Shown here in pieces: positions 11,401 to 21,687 of a DNA stretch of 64,000 nucleotides (position 1 is its first letter; each line of letters begins with the position of its first letter). The stretch is from Aphanomyces cochlioides (Eukaryota; Oomycota; Saprolegniomycetes; Saprolegniales; Verrucalvaceae): positions 496,001 through 560,000 of the forward strand of contig JAHQRK010000031.1 of assembly GCA_019828595.1 (NCBI GenBank). Reading direction: 5' to 3'. The notes under the pieces were generated by a model. The model worked only from the letters and a program-made list of their open reading frames with translations. It ran no database searches and was not told the DNA's origin. A program made the translations under genes and the position numbers.

Positions 11401-12286
11401 GCTACCCTGTTCAAAGATTTACCGCCAACCTACTTTGAGATTGTCAAGCAGCCCATGGATCTCAAGACGGTATTCTTGCATACCTGCCATACAGTTGACT
11501 TGATGTTTGAAATAGATTGCTGAAAAACTCAACGCGCTAACATACAAGTCGTACGGTGATTTTATCGCAGACGTGCGACTCACGTTTGAAAACGCCATGC
11601 TATACAACCAACTTGACAAAGACAAGGAAGGATGGACAATCTATGGTGCGGCCAAGAAATTGTATGAATTGTCGACAGAGTTATGGGGAGATGTCACAAT
11701 CGACGTGGTTGAGCGTGTTCGTCGCAGCGTGATGGAGCACAAAGAGGCCCAGGTTGAAATGGAAAAGTCAAGGGCAGCGGCCGAGGCTCGAGCTGTCATT
11801 GAGGAAGCTGAAAGGATCAAAGAGTACCAAGCCAAGTTGGAGCAGCAGAAAAAGGACGAAGCCGAAGCTGAAGAAAGAGCAGCAGCAGAGCGAGCTGCCC
11901 GCGAAAAACTTGCCAAAGAAGCACGCTCCAAAGAAATGTTGGCCAATTTGAGCAAAAGCGAACGAAAACTCGAAGAACGTCGCCGAAAGAGATTGAAAAA
12001 AGAGGAAGAGGCTGCCCAAAAGGAAAAGCGAAGTCGGACAGCCGCGATGGCCACTGAAGATGCTCTGCGAGAAGCCGAACATAGAAGTCGCCTTCGTAAA
12101 AAGGCACTTGAAATCCAAAAACAACGAGAAGCTCGAGAGTTGCAGGCGAGGTTAGATATGCAAAATGTCGTGCGTAAACCTTTGGACAAGCGAAAGCCAC
12201 CACCAACATCGAATTGCACTTTTTGGAAAATCAAACGTCGAAAAGTTGCAGAGCCGGCAATCTTTGTGGACGACGATCAGAACTAG
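8411..12286 (+). CDS. Six-bromodomain (polybromo-like) chromatin protein
   Basis: Ten exons: 8411-8815, 8859-9488, 9529-9609, 9654-9902, 9956-10189, 10235-10402, 10444-10519, 10567-11161, 11199-11469 and 11516-12286. Six bromodomain-like units follow one another. The first two are divergent. The third (about 9400-9800), fourth (about 10040-10400), fifth (about 10860-11200) and sixth (about 11330-11690) keep Y-x-I-I/V-x-x-P-M-D and a following N-x-x-x-Y/F-N helix, the acetyl-lysine pocket signature. A proline-rich linker (8930-9000), a Lys-rich block (10640-10710) and a long charged Glu/Arg/Ala helix at the C-terminus (11740-12130) separate or follow the units. By family it should read acetylated histones within a remodelling complex. 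Its role here is inferred. Confidence 0.82.
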
Positions 12287-13160
12287 TGTCAGCGTAGAAC
12301 AGATGTAGAAACTAATTATACAAGCTGTGATCTTGTGATATACTGAAGTGCGTTCATTCATGAGAACACTTAGCAAATATGAAGCAGCGTCAGCACTTGA
12401 TGAGTGGACAGCAAATTACTTTGATCTAGTTTATGTTTGTCACGCAGTCTATTAGAGGATATGAGATAAGGCAGCATACATGAAACGACTGCTGTTCGTC
12501 CTTGGAGATATCCGATTTTCTTTCAAGCATTTTATAGCAATCTTTTACCCAATGGGTCCGAAAGTCTTCTCAATAGCATAAGCATATGCGATCGATCCTT
12601 GGGTTGACTAGTCGTGATTCGATGAGAGCCAAAGAATCTTCAATACTCGCTGTCATCAAGGTTGCGCACTTTGTTCAATTTCACTCACCATCAGGATCAT
12701 CTCGCATATACCCACATTGAATTACACAGCATGAAACACACTCCTAATTTCACAAGAAGTCAAATGTCTATAGATCACATTCTGCCCCACGTTCACCGCA
12801 ATTCTGATACAATAAAAGGATAAAAATACACTGCAAGTCATCGTTTTGAAAATGGATCTTCATCACGTTGAGTGCTCCTGCAAGGCAATTCAGTAATCAA
12901 ACAATGCACAACTGCACAACTCGTCCAAATATTGTTTCTCCTTCTAATTCCACGTCGAGCTGTGGCTTCTTGTGGCGCCTGTCTAGTCTGTCTTACGGCA
13001 ATCTTTCAAAATTGAAAATGGCGCGAAACCTGTCAACACCTCGATCCGGATAATAGATTCGGATATTCGTACTAATATCTATTTTCACAGTTTTATCCGT
13101 ACAATATTACTGTGCTCCTATGACTCTAGATTCATTTAAAGAGGTTTTGAAATAGTCTTG
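12287..13160. other. Intergenic, no convincing gene
   Basis: AT-rich spacer of about 870 bp. A 61-codon frame at 12868-13053 is low-complexity and runs into the promoter palindrome at 13044, so it is not called. The distal part is the UNC-50 promoter. Confidence 0.5.
13044..13053. promoter_or_regulatory. ATCCGGATAA promoter palindrome
   Basis: Located about 108 bp upstream of the UNC-50 start, followed by the related half-site TTCGGATA at about 13059. Confidence 0.5.
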
Positions 13161-14254
13161 ATGTTTGTATATCCTGTTTCACAACCGGAAATCTTCCCAC
13201 CGACACCGCCGACAATGATGGAACCTCTACCGGTGACGATGCCCCATGGGCTTGTCCAGCAAGAAGAAAACATAGGATTCAAGCCCAAGAAAAGCTCATG
13301 GTCAAGCAGCCGACCTGTTTTGCCATCAACGCGTCAATCCAACAAATTGGCAGTCTTTCGATCGTGCTCTGCGTTGCCAGAATACTTCTGGAGAATGGTT
13401 GACTACCGCCAAATGGACTTGGAAGCGACATACTATCAAATGGTGTCACTGTGCATCTCACCTAACAAAGTATACAAGAGCGCCTTTTACCGCAAGCAGA
13501 CAAAGAACCGATGGGCTCGAGACGACCCAGCATTTGCCGTCATTCAGGTTTGTACTTTCTACGACACCGAGCTCATAGTTCGTTATTTTCAATCTAGGTT
13601 CTCTTCCTCTTGGTAGCTTCGCTAGCATGGACTGTGGCTTTTGAAAAGACATCGTCACTGGCCTTTCTAGTCTTTTGCGACGTTGTCGTCGAGTGGCTCC
13701 TAGTTGGGTTGTTTATTTCAACTGCCACGTGGTGGTGTGCAAATAATTTCCTTCGGTTGACAACCCCAGGGGGAAGTGAACGCGGTGGTGCGGGCGATAC
13801 CTTTTTTGTCGAGCAGACCGTCGAGTGGCAATATGCGTTTGACATTCATTGCAATGCCTTTTTCATTCTATTCCTCCTCGTCCATGTTGTCCAGGTATAT
13901 TCGATATGTTCTAGTCCGTCATTGAAATGATCGTCATGGTGTCTAGTTTTTCCTCGTGCCTTTGCTCATCTCGACGTCGTTTCTTTCGCTCGTTTTGGCG
14001 AATACGCTGTATGCTGTAGCATGTGCGAGTTATTTCTACATTACATTTCTCGGCTTCATGGGTATGCATGATTTGAATCACTTGTCTTTTAATTCTTCTT
14101 GTTAGCACTTCCATTTCTGCACAACACAGAACGCTTTCTCTATCCGATCGTGGCCGTTGGTGGCATTTACCTCTCAACCTTGGTTTTGAAGCTCCTCTTT
14201 GGGGCAACATTTAATTTTGCCGCCATGTCAGCTTTTTATTACTATTCCCCATAA
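13161..14254 (+). CDS. UNC50: UNC-50 family Golgi membrane protein
   Basis: Four exons: 13161-13547, 13598-13894, 13947-14061 and 14106-14254. A roughly 70-residue disordered N-terminus precedes the family core: YFWRMVDYRQMDLEATYYQM, then CISPNKVYKSAFYRKQTKNR and WARDDPAFAVIQ. Five to six hydrophobic segments follow, as does VEWQYAFDIHCNAFF. These are the diagnostic UNC-50 motifs. The family sits in the Golgi or inner nuclear membrane and supports trafficking of membrane receptors in animals. The protein ends at YYYSP. Length (about 315 residues) is slightly longer than animal UNC50 because of the N-terminal extension. Start at 13161 is supported by the upstream palindrome at 13044. Confidence 0.9.
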
Positions 14255-14897
14255 GAAAGATCCGTTTGTACAACTTGCTCCAGTTAGAAGCATGAGCCAC
14301 AACGCCACTGCAGCATGCAATCTCCTCAGATTCCTCATGTCAAATTTCATGTGTTTGATAGTTGATCCAAGCGCATCACTGCTTGTAAGATTAATGCTCC
14401 CCTCAAGAACGATGATGGAGCAATGAAATTCTGGTACTCGCTGTGAATGATCTCGACTGCAAACCCCATGCGCAGATCTTTGCCCTCCAATTCCACAGAG
14501 CGCTTCTCAGAATATCACATCTCAGACGAAAGGGCCAAAGTTCCAACGCATTGAGTAATGTGCACTTCATGCCCTGGAAGTGTTTGGAATTGGTGCAGTT
14601 ACCAGGAGAGGTATTAGTACTTTTGTCAGCTCGAAAAGCTTTGATTGCAGGCTGGCAAGTGTTTATTGAGAACGATTATCCGATCGTTATTTAGTGATGT
14701 GGGCTGAATATAAATCAGGAAATCATAGTTTGCCTCCCATTTAACTTTCACACCATCAAGCCCTCCCTTGTTAGTACATTTGTAAATGCAATTGGCAACA
14801 TCACTGCGATTGCCATTGTCAAAACCAAACGGTGAATATGATGGACACTTTCCCCTTGATTTCATTGATGAGCAATTGATTTCGACAACATTTAGAA
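14255..14897. other. Intergenic, nothing recognised
   Basis: Short open frames exist on both strands but none has a recognisable motif or splice continuity. It separates UNC-50 from the decayed LRR gene. Confidence 0.4.
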
Positions 14898-16320
14898 TCA
14901 CAGTACGTAGTCCCACGCATCGTTGGTTGGCATCTTCAAAGCAGAAACTCGCGCCGGTGTATGACAACTGCAGCCACAAAAATGATAATCGTGACAAGTA
15001 CAGATAGAATCCATGGCGTATAATTCGACTCTTTGTTTGGGGACACGGGCTCCTTTGACACATTTTCAGTCTCTAAATTCATTATCAATGTACAGCACGA
15101 AGAAAAACGTGTCACCGTTGGAAGGAAGGAGGCAGATTGTGATGTTGGACCCCAGAGAAGTCAGTCGACCATGAGCCAAGTCACACTGGTTACGACCAGC
15201 GGATGTGTAGTCAGTGGCTAAGCGAAGGTTGCCTTGTTTGTAGAGCTCAGATAACACTTGATAAGTCTCGTTGGTTGTTTCAAACCTTTCGAGCCTCACA
15301 AATGTGGCCGACCTAATATCGCGACGTGAATAACTAGCTGTAAGGAGAAATGACAACAAGCTGGTCAGGCGTTTGGAAAATTGCGCATTTTGAAATGTTC
15401 GAAATGGATTATTGTCTAAGTTGCTACGACGATCAAAGTCGTAAAGACAAAATGATAGTCACACTTACAGCAAAATGAGGCTGGAGAGATTCAAGTTCGT
15501 CATCGCCCCAATAAAATTCCGGGACACATCCCTAGACGTATTAACTATCAGCACTCAATGACCAGAGTCGTCTATACAAGACGCGTAAATTTGGACGATG
15601 GGCAACCTCAGGGGGAATCATATCGAGAGAGTTTTGACTCAAGTTCCCTGGTAGTTTGAGAAATTGAACCGCATGAGGAGGTACGTACAATTGAACGACA
15701 TTCGGGGTGAAGTTGAAAAACTGGTTTGTTATGTTGCAGTAATTCATCGATCTACAAACGAGCATGGGTGGGTCGTCTGCGAGAATGCAAAAATCATCTC
15801 ACAGCGTCATGGATGCATTGTGCCATACGATATTGTTGTAGTCACCATGATAGATCCTGCAGTTGTAAAATGTTCTACGTTAAGTTGTCAGTACGTCAAA
15901 TGCGTAGAGAGCTTCACAGATTGACAAGTTGGGGGGGAAGATGGCGTCTCGCATCGAAAAAAAGTTTGAGCAATCGGTCACACGCCTGGTCAAGTTATTC
16001 AAGGACATTTTACGGCTCGCAACGTACAGGGGCAGATTGTCTGGGTAGTCGGACAAATCTCCAATCGATTGTACATCTTTGTCGACAACCAGAACCGATG
16101 TATTTCCGCTTGAAAACCGTTGGACGACTTGACAATCCCGCTGGACGATTCAAACCGGCAGCGCCTTTCCGTCTTGACTTGCGCAAATCGTCTTGTTCGC
16201 CACGAGAATTCTTTCACCCAAGCCGATATACTTACTGTACGGACATGTCATTGCTTCCGTGGCGCTAAAAACGACGCTTCCCGCCACGGCAAGCATCAAC
16301 TTGGCGCTTTTATGGCGCAT
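14898..16320 (-). pseudogene. LRR receptor-like membrane protein, decayed copy A
   Basis: The layout is the same as copy B at 17321-18827: signal peptide (MRHKSAKLMLAVAGSVVFSA), Cys-rich cap, about seven exons each encoding one leucine-rich repeat, and one transmembrane helix (about WILSVLVTIIIFVAAVVI). Three lesions break it relative to B. First, a TGA at 16150-16152 stands where B has TGC (Cys) at the same codon. Second, a run of seven G (931-937 of the 15-kb line, plus strand) should be eight for frame. Third, one base is missing in the cytoplasmic tail near 14935-14955, after which the tail motif PTNDAWDY is out of frame. Every splice site is otherwise intact, so decay is recent or partly reflects sequencing error. 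Confidence 0.7.
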
Positions 16321-16360
16321 TGTCGAGTGCAACTTGACTTCAAAATTTGTTATCTAGAGC

Positions 16361-16430
16361 ATCCGGATAATGATTGACAATGGATTTCAATGTATTTGAT
16401 TGGCTGACCTGTTATCCGGGTATCCGGATA
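16361..16430. promoter_or_regulatory. Promoter palindromes upstream of LRR copy A
   Basis: ATCCGGATAA at 16361-16370 and a doubled GTTATCCGGGTATCCGGATA at 16411-16430 lie 40-110 bp upstream of the copy A start codon. Confidence 0.5.
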
Positions 16431-16779
16431 ACAGCAAATTCGAGGCAAGAACGTGGAAGGCCGCGACGGGTTCTAGACTTTAGATTGGGCAAGCATACAA
16501 TGCACAAGCTAGAGACTGCAATAGACGCGGCTGAATCCATCTCAAGACCAGCAGTTGCTGAGAAAACACACATCTCGATAGGTATGATATCCCTTTTGGA
16601 AAATTCCCTCTGTTTAGTGACATTAAATATCAATAATATATGTAAAAAGTGTGGGTGGACGGAATTATGTCATTAAACCAAGGTAATGTCATCTTGACGT
16701 TCTGATTGCACGCTCAAAGCTATTTTTAGATCAAGTAGATCGACAACCCAAGCGATAGTGCCTTGGTCGCTTCGCTGAG

Positions 16780-17100
16780 ATGCAAGGATTTACAGATACT
16801 TAGAGACAATGCCTTGGTCTTGCTAAGGCTGAAGGCCTCTGTGGGATCAAGAGGAGACGCATATGCCTTGACTTTTGTCTCGATGCGCAAGGGACTTGTT
16901 CGATGTCGGCCATTTTGTGCGAGTTTGAGCACTCAATGACCAATTCTTGGCGTTGAATTTTCGCTGTCCAATATGACCTAGCTGCGATAATACATGAGCA
17001 TCTAGAGTGGTAAACCATTGAAGGATGAACGTGCAACACACGATTTCTAGTAATATACCAGTACCCTGCCTGGTCTGAATAATCCACAACGGCCTGAGTT
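16780..17100 (-). mobile_element. Possible Copia GAG-pre-integrase remnant
   Basis: In broken minus-strand frames the segment SQLGHIGQRKFNA resembles the conserved GAG-pre-integrase core of Ty1/Copia polyproteins (WHxRLGHIGxxKLN). Preceding residues include W-F-T-T-L-D-A. No long open frame, LTR or integrase is left. The rest of 16431-17320 shows nothing else. Weak call from one motif. Confidence 0.3.
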
Positions 17101-17320
17101 GATCTCCATCTTGAAAACCTAATTGCCCTCAGTGATATCAACAGACCCGCATGAAAACCACTCCTTGGCGCGATTTGAGTTAGGATGGACCTCTGTCAAC
17201 GTTGTTCTCCTTCTTACAGACGAAGCACTTTGCGAGGTTTGCCGCAATGTTGATTCCACGTAGTCCCGTAGACTCAACGCGGCAGGCGGTAGATATAGTC
17301 TCTTGAATTAATAACAATTA

Positions 17321-18827
17321 TTACATCATATAATCCCATGTATCTTTGGTTGGCAACCTCGATTCTGCAACTCTTCGCCGTCGTATGACATAAACCGTGG
17401 CAACCACGACCAAGATGACAAGACAACCAATAATCCACAGGATGATTTGTAAGTAATTTGTCTTGTCTTCGACAAACAACTCTTCGGGCACATTCTCGGC
17501 TTGAAAATGTCATGAATATAAATTTTGAGCAAAATGGAGCGTACCGAAGGAAGGCACTACACAAACAGACATATTGGAGCCCAGCGTTGTCATGTGGCCT
17601 TGTGCCAATTCACACTGCGATCGACCAGAAAGTGTATATTCGGTCTCCAAGACCAAGCTACCAAGGTAGTACAGCGATTCCAGCACGTCGTACGTATCGT
17701 TGTTCACCTCAAACCTCGAGAGGGTGATAAATTTCGCCGACCTAGGCCAAGAAATTAGATGCGTAGTCGGAGGAAATCCAATACAAGTAGTTCAAGCGGT
17801 CCGAGAAGTGCACATTCTGAATTGCTTGAAGGTTATTGAAGTCCAAAGTCCTAAGATGACGAAGAAAACGAGGTCATGATGAGCAAGCAGGGGATAACGT
17901 ACAGGGAACTCAAACTCGAGAGATTCATGCTAGTGATCCCTCCAATGTAATTCCAAGACACATCCCTAGAAACAGCAACGATGAGCAAGAAGCAATGACA
18001 AAGGAAAAGCTTACAAAGTGCGCAAATTAGGACGATGCGCGACTTCTGAAGGAATCATATCGAGTATGTTCTTGACTAAATTTCTACCACCACTCATTAG
18101 CACTGGAATTAACCGAGGTACGTACAATTCAACGACATTCGGGGGAAAATTGAAATGCTGGTTTGATATATTGCAGTAATTGAGCGTTCTACAATGGTTT
18201 GACGTCAGTAATAGTAAATCAAGCACAGCGCAGTGGCCTTACAGCGTCATGGACGAGTTGGGCCAGATAATTGTATTGAATTCCGAGTAAGAAATATAGC
18301 AGTTTGAGATCGTTCTACAGAATCGCTCATCAATAGAAGTCCACAAGCAAGAAGCGTACAGATTGACAAGTTGCGGCGGAAAAATGGCATTCTTGAGCGT
18401 AAAACGGTTCGAGCAGTCGCTCACACGCCTACAACCATGTCGTCAACATTACTCTTTCGAGCTGGAGTTGTTCATACAGAGGGAGATTGTCAGGATAGTC
18501 AGATAAGTCTCCAATGGCTCGAATGCCACTACCAACGACGAGAAACGAGGTATTAAAGCTTGAAAACGTGGTATTCGCGCTGAGGAACGAGGTATTGGTG
18601 CTTGAAAATCGTCGGACGACGGTACAGTCGCGATTGATCAGGCACACCGGCAGCATCGTTCCACCTTGGCTGGAACATATCGCGTTGTTCGCCACGAGAA
18701 TTGTTTCATTTGCGTCATATTCATTACGGTACGGACAATCCATAGTGGCATTGACGGTCACGCCAACGACCACGCAAGCCAACAGCGCCAACTTGACCCC
18801 CATGACGGTGCAATTCACTTGGTGCAT
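17321..18827 (-). CDS. LRR receptor-like membrane protein without kinase, copy B
   Basis: The minus-strand start at 18827 opens a signal peptide (hydrophobic core LALLACVVVGVTV) and a Cys-rich cap. At least seven short exons follow, each about one leucine-rich repeat. Each junction splits a Leu codon after its second base (CT or TT before GT), with introns of about 45-50 nt. A Cys-containing membrane-proximal domain follows, then one transmembrane helix (LWIIGCLVILVVVATVYVI), an RRRR stop-transfer and a short tail ending TWDYMM. Oomycetes have LRR-transmembrane receptors, some with kinase domains; here the protein stops 20 residues after the membrane, so it is receptor-like without a kinase. 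Extracellular recognition is inferred. Copy A at 14898 is a tandem paralogue. Confidence 0.75.
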
Positions 18828-18863
18828 TATGAAATCAAATGCTCTGATAGATTTTAACCGGAA

Positions 18864-18873
18864 TTCCGGATAA
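18864..18873. promoter_or_regulatory. TTCCGGATAA promoter palindrome
   Basis: Lies about 37 bp upstream of the LRR copy B start, in the same relative position as at copy A. Confidence 0.5.
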
Positions 18874-19824
18874 TGGTGACAAAGATATCGATGGGAATGC
18901 GTAAGACACCAGTGCTACATTTTATACGTAGATCTGATTGGATAAATGTAGCTAATTTTTCTAACTGTAAATAGTACCCGTTGACGAATTCAAAGCGAAT
19001 GACTTTCCGAATGACATATCGGAAAGCGAATGGAGAGTATTCGTAAAAGTCATCTATCAGTCTTGATATCACGCAATTGACTTCCGTTTTGTATCGGTAC
19101 GATATATCTAGTAGATACACGGCTTTTACGAATGAAAACGAATGCTTTTATCCGGATATCCTAGTTAGGCTTATAAATTTGTTGAACTTCCTAGTACAGT
19201 CATCCTCGAGTTTAATCCCAACGACTTTAGTCGCCACCGATGATCTCTAATTCATTATAGTCATACAAATTTGTTGATTAAATTTCTTGACCAATCAGAG
19301 TAGAGATACTGCGTTCTCCACATTCCAGCATCCATCAAGAATCAACAGCCTCTCAAGTCGAAGTGCTTGGCCCTTCGCAACAAGGGACTGACAAGTGCCC
19401 CAATGAAGACAAGTTATCGATTCTGCTTCTTCAAGTGTCCAGGTATCTACTACAAGGACGTTCGTTTTCATTAGTGACTGATTGTTGATTTTGCGTCGAG
19501 ACTGACAATCCTCTCTTGGTCGACGATGCCACGTTGTTTCTCCATTGACGCGTTTGGGCAATGTATGTTTCAGATGGAAAATGCTGTCGGGTCAAGAGTA
19601 GCCCAGCCATTTTACTCATACGCAACAGCTCACTCAAGATATTGACCTCAATGCCATAACAAATCGAGCGTATATCAAGCAAGCGATAAAACAAGTTGAT
19701 TGAACCATGAACAGTAAGAATTAACAATGACTATATTAATATAGCTGTAGCAAAGAAGCATATCAATACACACTGAGCTTAAAGCATTGATCGAAACATT
19801 GCGAGCCCCACCGATTGAATTCAT
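18874..19824. other. Intergenic, no supported gene
   Basis: Contains a lone palindrome TTATCCGGATAT at 19148-19159 without an identified gene. Minus-strand frames at 19295-19727 carry a short leucine-rich, LRR-like tail (ALRLERLLILDGCW) but no complete structure; they may be a gene fragment. Confidence 0.35.
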
Positions 19825-21613
19825 TTAAATCACGCGGTAACTGGTAGTGAGTGGAGGAGCTCGAATGATTTGAAATAACTCTGCTAACTTCACGGCGGAC
19901 TCAAATTCACCACAATCGAGAAATATTTGGTGCAAGCTGCGATAACTTTGGAGGGCTCGTTGATAAATTCGACTCATGACGACTTTCAGCTCTCGAGGTA
20001 TCCCATTGTTGACATTGACTTGCCGATATTCATCTGGTTGATTGATAGTTTCACTTGTCGACTCGGCAAAAATCTGTTGTCGTATATTGAGATGAATTGA
20101 ATTCATCGTTGTGACTCGCTGAAGCACTTCATTGAATGGAATTGCAATATCATTCACTGACTCGTCATCGTCAAATCCTACAATTGCGTCACATATATCG
20201 GAGGTTTGTGCTTCATGAGAAAAGCCTTCAATACATACTTTTTTTGCTAGTACCGTCACAGTTGAGAAGGACTGGACAAGCTCAGTCATTGCTATATCGT
20301 CGTTTGAGTTGTCTGAGAGACAACATTGCTGGAGTTGGCGAGCCTGGTGGGGTGGGAGTATTCCAGCTTTCAACCAACAACGTCCAAGCGATTCATGGCG
20401 CACGTTTAACCACGCCATATTTATCCAGCGGAGGCAATTGTGTAATGTCATGACATCTTCCACATTAAACTTGTTGTTTGAGCTCTGTATTTTGGCATCA
20501 AAATCGTTAACAACGTTCTCCAGCAGAATCCTGCGATATTGACATTTGAAGCTCCTGACAATCCCCATGTCAATAGGCTGAAAAAGACAAGTTGTATTTG
20601 GGGGCAAAAAGATAAATCGCAACTGGGGTAATGAGGTATTGATCGACGAATCTAAACAATCATTATCGTAGCTTGGGTGTTTGACACCTATGGCATGAAC
20701 CAATTTCGTGTGGCAACTGGCATTATCAAGGAGAACCAGAAACATTTTGTCCCGCGACTTGGCCAAGGCATTCAGTTTTTCCATGTAAGCACCAAATATA
20801 CTGAAATTCTGCCAACCCTTTTTACTGTTATCGTAGACAATGTTGTAGTTGGCATTGATGACTCCTTTCAAAAGTTTTTGTGGTCTCTTTGCTGTACCAA
20901 TAACTTGGAGTGGGAACTTTTCACCAGAAGCTGAGGTGCAAATCGTTATTGTAAATCGACTCTTTGGTGAGTCGTATTTCTTTGTCTTTGATCGACGATG
21001 TATACGATCTAGCACACAGAGCCTTGTAGTAAAGGGCGGTCTCGTCTACATTCCAAATACATTCAATATATGTGGTCTGTAGCAAAGACCTAATATTGTC
21101 CATTTCAAGTAAAGCAGCTTCATTGATTGTAGTGAGGTCGCTTTGGCCACAGAACTTACGAGACACAATGTTGTAGCGTTTCAAGTAGCTGTTCAACCAG
21201 CCGTTTGACCCTTTGAAGTTCACAAACTTGAGATGATTTGCAATTTGTCTGGCTTTGTATTTCAAAACGTCTGAGGATAGAGGCATTGACACACCACCAT
21301 AATCATTCACGATTGATATCCATGCATTCAGAGTCTCATCAACTGGTTTAGTCTCATAGCAGACAGTAAGAGTTCGTCGCGTAAATCCCTTTCCATCATG
21401 ACCGTGTTGTCTAAGCTGTTCCATTTCTGTAGTAATTGCACCACGACGACTGTTAAGCTTGCCGACAGCACTCCGACTTATTCCATATGCTGCAGCAACA
21501 TGAGAGTAAGTCATATCTTTGTCTAAGCACTGAAGGATCTCTTCCTGTTGTTTCATTGTCAGTCGCTGGCGACCAGTCCTGAGATGCTTTGGTGTTGATG
21601 AGGTTCTCGGCAT
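19825..21613 (-). mobile_element. pogo/jerky-type DDE transposase, frameshifted
   Basis: Two minus-strand frames meet within 20921-21015. The first (from 21613) has an N-terminal helix-turn-helix (RLTMKQQEEILQCL, then YGISRSAVGKL) and a CENP-B-like DNA-binding region. It ends with the first catalytic Asp in NVDETALYY. The second has LLDNASCHTK and QPIDMGIVRSF, which supply the remaining acidic residues of a DDD triad, then a C-terminal tail to 19825. One frame change near 20970-21010 is needed to join them, so this copy is probably inactive. Terminal inverted repeats were not found by eye. It belongs to the DDE_1 superfamily of cut-and-paste transposases. Confidence 0.8.
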
Positions 21614-21687
21614 TCTCGAAGCTGACGAATATCAAGGAGTCATGTGTGCAAACAAGAGCGGGAAAGTCTAGTCTTTACAGTTGCTGA

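Noticed and set aside
16374..16676. 100-codon plus-strand frame
   Set aside because: It overlaps promoter palindromes and has no motif or splice continuity.
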